Source: CAZFHZ01 sp964519015 (lineage in GTDB: Bacteria; Blakebacterota; Blakebacteria; Blakebacterales; CAYUVJ01). From it: a stretch of DNA of 33,849 nucleotides. Positions 13,969 to 22,069 of the stretch are shown piece after piece (within the stretch, counting starts at the first letter, position 1; each line of letters starts with the position of its first letter). The notes beneath the pieces are model-generated. The model was not told the origin of the DNA. It searched no databases and saw nothing but the letters and a program-made list of their open reading frames with translations. Both the position numbers and the translations under genes were made by a program. Location of the stretch: assembly GCA_964519015.1 (NCBI GenBank), contig CAZFHZ010000031.1:1-33849 (forward strand). Reading direction: 5' to 3'.

Positions 13969-16869
13969 ATGAACCGTACCTTCACGCTCCGCCGGCGCAC
14001 CCGTCCGGCGCCCGCCTGGCTCGTCATCGCCCTCCTGCTGCTCGCCGTGCCCATGACCACGGCGGCCCAGGGGCAGCCGGCCAAGCGCCCCCTGACCCAC
14101 GACGACTACGACGCCTGGAAGTCGATCCGCGGCCAGCGGATCTCCAACGACGGCCGCTGGGTGGTCTACCAGGTCGCTCCCCAGGAGGGGGACGGCGAGC
14201 TGGTCGTGCGAGCCGTGCGCGGGGCCACCGAGTACCGCCAGCCGAGGGGGCAGGGGGCCCTCTTCACCAGTGACAGCCGCTTCGTGATCTTCCTGGTGGC
14301 CCCCCCCGAGGATTCGGTCAAGGCGGCCCAGAAGGCGAAGAAGAAGGCACCCGACCAGCCGAAGAGCGCCCTGGCCATCATGGACTTGCGGGACGGCAGC
14401 CTGCGCACCGTCGAGCGGGTCAAGAGCTTCCGGATCGCCGACGAGGCAACCGGCTGGGTGGCCTATCTGATGGAGGAGCCCACCACCGAGGAGACCAAGG
14501 CGGCCGAGAAGGCGAAGGAGGAAGCGGCGGCCGGGGAGCCGAAGCCGGAAGTCGTCGAACCGGTGGCTGAAGAGCCGAAGCCGGCGGCCGCTGAGGAGAA
14601 GAAGCCGGAGAAGAAGAAGGACTACGGGACGAAGCTCGTGCTCCAGTCCTTGACCTCCGTCGACAGCCAGACCTGGGAGTCGGTGCTCGACTGCCGCTTC
14701 AGCGACAAGGGGGAGTGGTTCTTCTTCATCGTCTCCAGCAAGGAGCAACTGGAGAGCGACGGCGTCTACGCGGTCCGGCCCGGCACGGCGGGAGCACGTC
14801 CCCTGCTGACCGGAGTGGGGAACTACAAGGGGTGGACCCTCGACCGGAGCGGCACCCGGCTGGCTTTCCTGACCGACCGGGACGACTACCCGGCCGAGGT
14901 CCCCACCTTCGCGCTCTACGGCTGGAGGGCCGGGGACGAGGCGGCCGCCCTCTGGGTCGCCCACACCCGCACGACCGGCTTCCCGCAGGGCTTTGCGGTC
15001 AGCGATAAGGGGGGCCTCTCCTTCACCCGCGACGGATCGGTGCTCATGTTCGGGATCAAGGAGATCCCGCCCGCCGAACCGGAGAAGCCCGAGGGTGAGG
15101 AGGAAGAGGAGCAGCCGAAGTTCGAACTCTGGTCGTGGAACGACCCCTATCCCTACCCGCAGCAGAAACTGATGGCCAACCGCTACCGCGATCGGACCTT
15201 CGACGCCGTCTACCACCTGACCGACGGTACCTTCGTCCAACTGGGGGACGAGGAGGTCTGGGATGTCCGGTTGAGCGATGACGGCAAGGTCGGTTATGCC
15301 CAGACCGACATGCCCTACCGGGAACAGATCAGCTACGATTCGGCCTACTACGACTTCTACCTGGTCGATCCCCGCACCGGGCGGCGCACCCTGATCAAGC
15401 AGGAGAGCTACAACGGCGGTTCCCTCTCCCCGGGTGCGAAGTACGTGATGTGGTGGGAGACCGACCACCACTGGTACGTCTACGACATCGCCAAGGGGAC
15501 TACGACCAACGTCACGAAGGATCTGCCGGTACCTGTCTTCCGGGCCGACGACGACACGCCGCAACCGAAAGGAAGTTACGGCACGGCCGGCTGGACCGAC
15601 AATGACGCCTCGGTTCTCATCTACGACGCCTTCGATATCTGGGAGGTCCGTCCCGACGGGAGCGGTGCGCGTTGCATCACCGAGGGCTTCGGCCGGCGCA
15701 ACAACCTTCAACTGCGCTACCAGCGAATGGATCCCGAGGAGCGGACCATCAACCCCTCCCGCCCGATCCTGCTCTCGGCGACCGACCAGAAGACGATGGC
15801 CGAGGGATACTACCGTGACCGGGTGCAGGGGGACCGGGAGCCGCAGCGGCTCCACATGGCCGACGTCAATTACGGCAATCCGACCAAGGCGAAGAACGCC
15901 GACGTCATCCTGACCACCCGTCAGACCTTCTACGAGTTCCCCGACCTGTGGGTGACCGATCCCGAGTTCCGCAACTTCACCAAGCTCTCCGCTGTGGGCG
16001 CCCAGCGTGAGGCGTTCATCTGGGGGAAGGCCGAGCTGGTCAGCTACATCAACAAGTGGGGGAACGAGTACCGGGGAATACTGATCAAGCCGGAGGACTT
16101 CGACCCGGCCAAGAAATACCCGATGCTGGTCTACATTTACGAGACCCTCTCCTCGGGGCTGCACGGTTTCCGCAACCCGGGTCCGGGCACCTCGATCAAC
16201 GTCTCCTACTACGTCAGCAACGGGTACATCGTCTGGCAGCCGGACATCTACTACGGCACGGGGCACCCCGGCCAGGATGCCCTCGACTGCGTGGTCCCGA
16301 GCGTCCAGCGGATCCTGGAGCTGGGCTTCGTGGACCCGAAACGGGTCGGCCTCCAGGGGCACTCCTGGGGGGGCTACCAGGGTGCCTACATGATCACCCA
16401 GACCGATATCTTCGCGGCGGTCGAGTCGGGGGCGCCGGTCTCCAACATGACCAGTGCCTACGGCGGCATCCGCTGGGGGAGCGGGATGGTGCGGCAGTTC
16501 CAGTACGAGCACACCCAGAGCCGCCTGGGACGTAACATGTGGGACGGCGGACTGATGCGCTACCTGGAGAACTCCCCACTCTTCTACGCCGATCGCATCA
16601 CCACGCCGGTCCTGATCCTGCACAACGACCAGGACGATGCCGTGCCGTGGTACCAGGGGATCGAGTTCATCATGGCGCTGCGACGGCTCGAGAAGCCGGC
16701 CTGGATGTTCAACTACAACGGGGAACCGCACGGCATCCGGAAACGGGTCAATCAGAAGGACTTCACGGTCCGGATGCAGCAGTTCTTCGATCACTATCTG
16801 AAGGGGGCTCCGATGCCCGATTGGATGGAGGAGGGTATCCAGGCCTGGAAGCTCCCCCCCGGTCGCTGA
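13969..16869 (+). CDS. S9-family (prolyl oligopeptidase-like) exported peptidase
   Basis: 966 residues with a long signal peptide (basic start MNRTFTLRRRTR, hydrophobic 17-34, AAQGQ). An N-terminal WD40-like propeller (repeats such as SNDGRWVVYQVAP, SDSRFVIFLVAP, SDDGKVGYAQTD) leads to a C-terminal alpha/beta-hydrolase domain. The catalytic triad is visible: Ser799 in GHSWGGYQGAYM, Asp889 in NDQDDAVPW and His921 in GEPHGI. An unusual low-complexity insert of Lys/Glu/Pro/Ala lies at about residues 170-220, and a shorter acidic one near 370, both between propeller blades. It probably hydrolyses peptides in the periplasm. It is followed 20 bases later by the glycosidase-like lipoprotein in the same transcription unit. 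Confidence 0.93.
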   Translation: MNRTFTLRRRTRPAPAWLVIALLLLAVPMTTAAQGQPAKRPLTHDDYDAWKSIRGQRISNDGRWVVYQVAPQEGDGELVVRAVRGATEYRQPRGQGALFTSDSRFVIFLVAPPEDSVKAAQKAKKKAPDQPKSALAIMDLRDGSLRTVERVKSFRIADEATGWVAYLMEEPTTEETKAAEKAKEEAAAGEPKPEVVEPVAEEPKPAAAEEKKPEKKKDYGTKLVLQSLTSVDSQTWESVLDCRFSDKGEWFFFIVSSKEQLESDGVYAVRPGTAGARPLLTGVGNYKGWTLDRSGTRLAFLTDRDDYPAEVPTFALYGWRAGDEAAALWVAHTRTTGFPQGFAVSDKGGLSFTRDGSVLMFGIKEIPPAEPEKPEGEEEEEQPKFELWSWNDPYPYPQQKLMANRYRDRTFDAVYHLTDGTFVQLGDEEVWDVRLSDDGKVGYAQTDMPYREQISYDSAYYDFYLVDPRTGRRTLIKQESYNGGSLSPGAKYVMWWETDHHWYVYDIAKGTTTNVTKDLPVPVFRADDDTPQPKGSYGTAGWTDNDASVLIYDAFDIWEVRPDGSGARCITEGFGRRNNLQLRYQRMDPEERTINPSRPILLSATDQKTMAEGYYRDRVQGDREPQRLHMADVNYGNPTKAKNADVILTTRQTFYEFPDLWVTDPEFRNFTKLSAVGAQREAFIWGKAELVSYINKWGNEYRGILIKPEDFDPAKKYPMLVYIYETLSSGLHGFRNPGPGTSINVSYYVSNGYIVWQPDIYYGTGHPGQDALDCVVPSVQRILELGFVDPKRVGLQGHSWGGYQGAYMITQTDIFAAVESGAPVSNMTSAYGGIRWGSGMVRQFQYEHTQSRLGRNMWDGGLMRYLENSPLFYADRITTPVLILHNDQDDAVPWYQGIEFIMALRRLEKPAWMFNYNGEPHGIRKRVNQKDFTVRMQQFFDHYLKGAPMPDWMEEGIQAWKLPPGR

Positions 16870-16888
16870 CCGGGAGGGAGAATCCCCG

Positions 16889-17878
16889 ATGAACGTTCCG
16901 GATAAGCGGGGCCGTCCGGCGGGCCGCTGCGGTGGAGGCCGGGCGGCTCTGCTCTTGGGAGCCTTTATACTGCTGGTGCTGCCGGCGGCGGGCTGCGGAT
17001 TGCATCCCCGCGATGAGATCCCTATGAACTGGCGCCGGGTGGCCGCGCCCGAACTCCACCTGGTTCCCGGGATCCAGGTCTTCGAAGGACACAATCCCGA
17101 CCTGCCGCTGCGCGCCTGGTACGTGCGGATCGAGGAGCGCGACCCGCGGATAGAGTCCCGGGTGGTGGTGGCCGCCGACACCGACTGCCGGGAGACCCCC
17201 GCCCAGTTCGCCCAACGCACCGGAGCGGAGGTGGTCGTCAACGGCGGCTATTTCCTCATGAACCCGGTACCGGCCGAGCATGTCGGACTGCTCTACATCA
17301 GTGGTCACACCATCGCCGGTTCCTCCGAATACATCACCCGCGACGGAGTGCGCTACCCGGTGGTGCGGGCCGTCCTCGGCCTGGCCGCGGATGGAGGGCT
17401 CGACGTGGCCTGGGCGGCCAGCCGCAGGGATTCCCTGTTCGAATGGTCCTTCCCGGTGCCGAACCGGCCGGGCGTCCCGGCGGCTCCGGTGGACTTCTCC
17501 CGTGGCCGCTTCTGGCCGGTGCGGGACGCCCTGGCGGCCGGCCCCGCCCTGGTGGCGGGTGGGGAGGTGGCCATCACCGTCGATGAGGAGGTCTTCTTCG
17601 GTTCCTCGATCCCCCAGGTCCATCCCCGCACGGCTGCCGGTCACACCCGGCGTGGGGAACTGGTCCTGCTGGTGGTCGACGGACGCCAGCCGGCCAGCCG
17701 GGGGGTGGACCTGCGTGAGCTGGCCGCCCTGATGCGCGACCTGGGCTGTGTGGAGGCCCTCAACCTGGACGGGGGGGGCTCGAGCGCGCTGGTGGTGGGG
17801 GGGGTCCTGCTCAACCGCCCGGCCGGGGCGAGCGTCCAGCGGGAGGTGATGTCGGCCCTGGCCGTGTTCGTGCGCTGA
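16889..17878 (+). CDS. Phosphodiester glycosidase (NAGPA/DUF2233) family lipoprotein
   Basis: 329 residues with a lipoprotein-type signal (hydrophobic 19-32, AAG-C36). The domain is that of N-acetylglucosamine-1-phosphodiester alpha-N-acetylglucosaminidase (phosphodiester glycosidase, NAGPA/DUF2233). Seen: EVVVNGGYFLMNPVPAEH, RDALAAGPALVAGG, AAGHTRRGELVLLVVDGR, and the diagnostic NLDGGGSSALVVGG. Family members cut GlcNAc-1-phosphodiester bonds or act on cell-wall and exopolysaccharide polymers; the bacterial substrate here is unknown. The start at 16889 has GGGAGGGAG upstream. It is co-transcribed with the S9 peptidase and convergent with the next gene, with only 24 bases between stops. Confidence 0.88.
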   Translation: MNVPDKRGRPAGRCGGGRAALLLGAFILLVLPAAGCGLHPRDEIPMNWRRVAAPELHLVPGIQVFEGHNPDLPLRAWYVRIEERDPRIESRVVVAADTDCRETPAQFAQRTGAEVVVNGGYFLMNPVPAEHVGLLYISGHTIAGSSEYITRDGVRYPVVRAVLGLAADGGLDVAWAASRRDSLFEWSFPVPNRPGVPAAPVDFSRGRFWPVRDALAAGPALVAGGEVAITVDEEVFFGSSIPQVHPRTAAGHTRRGELVLLVVDGRQPASRGVDLRELAALMRDLGCVEALNLDGGGSSALVVGGVLLNRPAGASVQREVMSALAVFVR

Positions 17879-17902
17879 GACCGGTCCGCCCCGGCGCTCC
17901 GC

Positions 17903-20116
17903 TCAGCGGTCGTCCCCCCCGCGGGCCGCGAGCAGCAGCCCGGCCGTCTCCAGGTCCTTCAGGTAGCCGACGACCAGCTCGATCGGTTGGAGTCCCCACG
18001 ATGCGCTCACGGCGTTGCGGATCTCCAGGGCGCTCCGGGTGCCGTCCACGTGGTTGACGATCTCGTAGCGCAGTGTCCCCTGCCGCCAGAGTCCCGCTCC
18101 CGCTCCGTTCAAGTACCACTCCCGGCGCTCTGCGGGGAGACGGTCGAGCAGCCAGTCGTCGTTGATCGGCCCCCGGGTGGTCCGCCGGTAGACCAGGTTG
18201 GAGGCCGTGTCGCGCTCGGGGAGGGGGGCGATCGGCAACAACTGCGGAAGGGGGAACATGCCGCGCGCCCGGGCGATCCGTTCCAGTTCGACCTCCATGA
18301 CCCGCTCCCGGCAGAGTAGGCCGTACTCATCGAGCTGCGAGCGGGCGCGGTTGACGGCGGCCGTCAAGCCGGCCCGTTCGACCGAGTCGGCATCGGCCGG
18401 CAGCAGGCGGAGGAGGGTGCCCGCCGAGCGCAGTTCACGATCGAGTTGCGCTTCCAGGACCAGCCCGGCGTCCCGCACCAGCAGGGCGGTGGCGGTGTTC
18501 TCCTGGCTCCGGTCGAGACCCTCGAGCAGGTCGACGACCCGGTACTGGTCACGGGCCAGTCGGGCCAGGGAGGTCGCGACGTGGACTCGCAGCAGGCTGT
18601 CGGCCCTCTCGGGGGGCAGGGAGGCCAAGGCCCAGGCGGTCGAGGCGGCGATGAGCGCGGAACGCTTCAGCGCGGTCGGGTCGACCCTGTCGGGCGTGTC
18701 CTCGCTCGAGTGGTAGTAGGGATCGGGGGAGTTGTTGAGCATCACCGATGGGACCCCCACCGCCCCGTCGATAAACATGTAGTGGTCGGAACCGCCCGAG
18801 TAGGGGACCGCCTCCCAGTCGAGGGGGCCGGCGGTGCCGCGCGGCTCCCGCACCTGCAATCCGGCGACCCAACGGGCGGCTTCCTCGATCATGGTGTCGA
18901 GGATCGAGGCGGTGGAGGGGGGATCGCGGTAGAGGAGCAGCCGGCTGGCCCCCGGGGGGGAACCGACCATGTCCAGGTTGATCGCGAAGGCGGTCCGCCC
19001 GGCGGTCTCGGGATGGGCGTCCAGCCAGGCCGCCGTGCCGTACATCTCAGCCACCCAGAGGAAACGGATGGTGCGTTCCGGTGGCGCCAGCCGTCCCTGG
19101 GCGATCAGTTGCCGGAGGGCGCGGGCGATCTCGAGCAGGGCGGCCGAACCCGAGGCATTGTCGTTGGCACTCGGTCGCGGGTGGTCGAGGTGGGCCATGA
19201 GCACGATCTCACGGCCGGGATAGCGGCTCCCCGGGATGGTTGCCGTGACGTTGACCAGTTCCCCGTCCTGGAGCCGCCCCTCCACCACCCGGGCGCGCAG
19301 GCGGACCTCCTCCCCGTCGGCCAGCCGACGCCGCAGTTCCTGCCCGGTGCGGTAGGAGACGTTGAATCCCCAGCGCACCCGCTCCCGCTCACCCGCCTTC
19401 GGCCACATCCCGGTGTAGCGCACCTGGTCGGGCCGGTCGGGGTTGTCGTTCCAGCAGACTACGCCCAGGGCGCCATGGCGCAGGACGGCGAGCCGGTGGA
19501 CATCCCCACCATAACCGCTGGCCAGCACGATCCGGCCGTGCACGTCGGTCGTGTCGTAGAAGGCCGGGTCGGTCCCCGTCCCGGCATCCAGCAGCACGCC
19601 CTCCTCGTCGGCGCTGGTCGAGAGGGTCACCAGGGAGACCGCGATCTCGCTGAAGCGCGCCAGCCTCCGACGCTCCGGGGAGACCATCCAGAGTTCCGCC
19701 TCCTCGACCGTCCAGCCCACCGGGGAAAGCCAGGTCTGGTAGGCCCGCCGCCCGTCGGAGGGGTAGCGCTCCAGGGCCGCGTCCGCCAGTCCGTAGGCGG
19801 CCAGCTGTCCCCGTACGTATTCGGCCGCCTCCCGCATCATCGGAGAAGCCTGGATCCGGTGGAACCGCGTGATCGCCTGCACGTGGTGGAAAGCGATCTC
19901 CCCCGAGATCTCTTCGGCCAGCAGGCGGGCGATGGCCGCACCGAGCGGCAGCCCCTCTCCGACCGGACCATCCGTCTGCAGCTCCTCTCCGACCGGACTA
20001 TCCGTCTGGGGACAGGCCCGGGCAGGCGGAGCCCCGAGGGCCACCAGCAGCAGGAGGGCGACCGGCACCCGGAAGAGCGGGAGGGGTGAGGGGGGGCAGG
20101 TACGGGGTCGCGGCAC
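17903..20116 (-). CDS. Exported M28-type aminopeptidase-like protein with helical C-terminal region
   Basis: 737 residues starting at GTG 20116, eight bases after GGAGGT. The signal peptide is hydrophobic through VALLLLVALGAPPARA. A PA-like insert (VHGRIVLASGYGGDVHRLAVLRHGALGVVCWND) precedes the M28 core: MAHLDHPRPSANDNASG, NLDMVGS and YYHSSEDT supply the expected His/Asp/Asp/His ligands. The usual Glu-Glu pair reads AEMYG, so the second Glu (a zinc ligand in classical M28) is Met; some divergent M28/DUF4910-like members may share this, but activity needs testing. The last ~250 residues are mainly helical, with a DUF4910-style tail (RSALEIRNAVSASWG...VVGYLKDLETAGLL) resembling a winged helix. 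A 30-bp duplication lies just after the signal peptide. Confidence 0.87.
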   Translation of the reverse strand: MPRPRTCPPSPLPLFRVPVALLLLVALGAPPARACPQTDSPVGEELQTDGPVGEGLPLGAAIARLLAEEISGEIAFHHVQAITRFHRIQASPMMREAAEYVRGQLAAYGLADAALERYPSDGRRAYQTWLSPVGWTVEEAELWMVSPERRRLARFSEIAVSLVTLSTSADEEGVLLDAGTGTDPAFYDTTDVHGRIVLASGYGGDVHRLAVLRHGALGVVCWNDNPDRPDQVRYTGMWPKAGERERVRWGFNVSYRTGQELRRRLADGEEVRLRARVVEGRLQDGELVNVTATIPGSRYPGREIVLMAHLDHPRPSANDNASGSAALLEIARALRQLIAQGRLAPPERTIRFLWVAEMYGTAAWLDAHPETAGRTAFAINLDMVGSPPGASRLLLYRDPPSTASILDTMIEEAARWVAGLQVREPRGTAGPLDWEAVPYSGGSDHYMFIDGAVGVPSVMLNNSPDPYYHSSEDTPDRVDPTALKRSALIAASTAWALASLPPERADSLLRVHVATSLARLARDQYRVVDLLEGLDRSQENTATALLVRDAGLVLEAQLDRELRSAGTLLRLLPADADSVERAGLTAAVNRARSQLDEYGLLCRERVMEVELERIARARGMFPLPQLLPIAPLPERDTASNLVYRRTTRGPINDDWLLDRLPAERREWYLNGAGAGLWRQGTLRYEIVNHVDGTRSALEIRNAVSASWGLQPIELVVGYLKDLETAGLLLAARGGDDR
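19951..20010 (-). repeat. Two-copy 30-bp tandem repeat in aminopeptidase N-terminus
   Basis: Copies at 19951-19980 and 19981-20010 match at 26 of 30 bases. They encode consecutive TDSPVGEELQ and TDGPVGEGLP in the first residues after the predicted signal-peptide cleavage site. The reading frame is kept. Confidence 0.9.
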
Positions 20117-20149
20117 GGGGGGTACCTCCGTCGGGTGTGGATCACACCA

Positions 20150-20178
20150 AGTTCGGCCCGAGCGAAGGGGGGTGTCAA
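20150..20178 (-). promoter_or_regulatory. Candidate promoter of M28 aminopeptidase gene
   Basis: A perfect TTGACA -35 box on the minus strand (20178-20173). The -10 box at 17-base spacing (CGAACT, 20155-20150) is poor, so activity may depend on an activator. It lies only 19 bases from the divergent -35 box of the 20235 gene. Confidence 0.4.
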
Positions 20179-20197
20179 CGGGCAAGGACGGCCGGCG

Positions 20198-20227
20198 TTG
20201 ACCCCGCCCTCCGGCGGGCTCTACTGT
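20198..20227 (+). promoter_or_regulatory. Promoter of FG-GAP/thioredoxin gene, leaderless arrangement
   Basis: TTGACC (20198-20203), an 18-base spacer and TACTGT (20222-20227). The A of ATG 20235 is 8 bases past the -10 box, the expected transcription start. No ribosome-binding site exists between them. Confidence 0.75.
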
Positions 20228-20234
20228 CCCGGCC

Positions 20235-21980
20235 ATGAATATTCGGGAAAGGACCGATCCGCCCCTGATGGGGGCGGCGCTGTCGCTGCTGCTGCTCCTG
20301 CTCGCCTTCCGGGGGGCGGGATTCGGGCCGGGTGCGGAAGGTCCCCGGACGGGCGGGACCGCGATGACGGCGCTCGCCTGGACCGGGCTCCCCGTCGGGA
20401 TCACGGCCCTGGGGAGCGGGGATGTGAACGGGGACGGCCGGGCCGATCTGATCAGCGGCGATGGGAGCTGGCACCGTTCGCCGGAGGGTCGGATCGTCAC
20501 CGAACCGGGCCGGGTGTACATCGACGTGGCGACCGAAGGGGGGTTCCGGCGGCTCTGGGAGGGGGCGGTGCCCGCCCCCCTGGTGGCCGCTGAGGTGGCC
20601 GACCTGACCGGTGACGGGATACCCGAGGTGGCCCTGGCCTTGGGCTGGCAGCAGTACGTGGCGGGGGCGGCGGTCCACCTCTGGATTCTGCGACGGACGG
20701 GGGAGGATTTCGCGATCGACCGGCCCTGGACGCTCGAGACCGAGCGGAGCCAGGTAGCCTTCCTGCAGGCGATCGACGTGGACGGCGATGGGATCACCGA
20801 CCTCCAGATGGGGGCCTTCGACAGCCGCTACCAGGTGAGTGCTGTCCAGGTCCGCCGGGACACCGGGCGGGTCCGCGGGTCGAGTGGATCGTGGACTCTG
20901 ACGGGCCTGCCGCGGGTGAGGATGGGGATGAGCCGGATCGCCCTGCCGGCCGGTCCGGGTGGACCGCTCACTCAGATCGTCGGTCGAGTCTACGGCGATT
21001 CGCTCGGGGCGCTCGGGGACCTATACGTGGAGGAATCCGCCGGGCCCCGTCCGCTTCCGGCCTGGCAGGGTGTCAACACGCTGGCCGCCGCCGACCTGGA
21101 CGGGGACGGCCAGCCCGAACTGTTGGTCGCCGACGGCTGGCACATGGACTACGGGCGGCTGGCCCGCGCCCGGCTGGCCCTGCTCCGGCCCGGCCGACAC
21201 GGCTGGTCGTATGAGCTGATCGAGGATGTGCCGGGGCCGAGCCGGCTGGAAGTACTGACGGCGGCCGACCTGGACGGGGATGGCCGTCAGGAGGTGCTGG
21301 CCCGCTCGGCCCTCGGCGTGCGCATCTGGCGACTGGCCGGGGGGCGTTTCGAAGCCTGGTCCCCGGAAGGTCTCCCGGACGGTCCGGTCCGGCCGATCGA
21401 TGTGGATGGGGACGGCCGGGACGAACTGCTGGTCGGCGGGGGGGACCCGGTCGTGCTGCGGCCCCCGCCACGGGTCGCCTGGGAACGCGCCCTGGGGCGG
21501 GAGGTGCACCCTCATCTGAGTGACCCGGCCGCCCTGAACGGCCGGGCGGCCCCGAGGCTCGGGCGGGGCCGTTGGCTGAACAGCCCCCCGCTCGAGCCGG
21601 GCGCCCTCCACGGGAAGGTGGTGGTGCTCGACTTCTGGGCCACCTGGTGCGGACCGTGCGCCGACCTCTATCCGGTTCTATCGGAATGGCAGCGCACCCT
21701 GGGTCCCCGCGGGCTGGTGGTGATCGGACTCACCCGGCTCGACGAGCGGCAGCCCGACCGGGAGCGCATCCACGCCTTCATGCAGGAACGGGGGATCGAC
21801 TATCCCGTGGTCGTACTCGAGGACAGCCGTACCCACCTCGACTACGGGGTGACCGGGATCCCCCATACCGTCCTCATAGGCCCCGACGGGCGCATTGAAT
21901 GGTGGGGGACCGGCACCGGGGCCGCCGCCGAGGCGGGCATCCGGATCCGTCGGCTCCTCGGCCTGCCCGACCTGCCCTGA
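20235..21980 (+). CDS. FG-GAP/VCBS repeat protein fused to a TlpA-like thioredoxin domain
   Basis: 581 residues with an N-terminal signal or anchor helix (residues 12-30, ALSLLLLLLAFRGAGFG), so the body is periplasmic. Residues ~55-420 hold at least six DxDxDG calcium-type motifs spaced like FG-GAP/VCBS blades (DVNGDGRADL, DLTGDGIPEV, DVDGDGITDL, DLDGDGQPEL, DLDGDGRQEV, DVDGDGRDEL), predicting a beta-propeller. Residues ~440-581 are a TlpA/ResA-type thioredoxin with W471-C472-G-P-C475, then GLTRLDERQPDRE and the cis-Pro motif VTGIPHTVLIGPDG. It is likely a redox-active periplasmic protein with a propeller for partner or glycan binding. The fusion is unusual. The start is fixed by the promoter; the mRNA is probably leaderless. 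Confidence 0.92.
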   Translation: MNIRERTDPPLMGAALSLLLLLLAFRGAGFGPGAEGPRTGGTAMTALAWTGLPVGITALGSGDVNGDGRADLISGDGSWHRSPEGRIVTEPGRVYIDVATEGGFRRLWEGAVPAPLVAAEVADLTGDGIPEVALALGWQQYVAGAAVHLWILRRTGEDFAIDRPWTLETERSQVAFLQAIDVDGDGITDLQMGAFDSRYQVSAVQVRRDTGRVRGSSGSWTLTGLPRVRMGMSRIALPAGPGGPLTQIVGRVYGDSLGALGDLYVEESAGPRPLPAWQGVNTLAAADLDGDGQPELLVADGWHMDYGRLARARLALLRPGRHGWSYELIEDVPGPSRLEVLTAADLDGDGRQEVLARSALGVRIWRLAGGRFEAWSPEGLPDGPVRPIDVDGDGRDELLVGGGDPVVLRPPPRVAWERALGREVHPHLSDPAALNGRAAPRLGRGRWLNSPPLEPGALHGKVVVLDFWATWCGPCADLYPVLSEWQRTLGPRGLVVIGLTRLDERQPDRERIHAFMQERGIDYPVVVLEDSRTHLDYGVTGIPHTVLIGPDGRIEWWGTGTGAAAEAGIRIRRLLGLPDLP

Positions 21981-22069
21981 AACCACCCGCACCGGCGACT
22001 CGTACCATCTACCCGGCTCATCAGGGGTCCGGGGGAAGCGGACCCCGATCCATCCAGAGGGGGGTGCAC

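Noticed and set aside
13873..17241. 1122-codon open frame on the minus strand
   Set aside because: It lies antisense to the S9 peptidase and the glycosidase-like lipoprotein, has Val/Gly/Leu/His-rich low-complexity composition with no domain motif, and arises from the high G+C third positions of the real genes.
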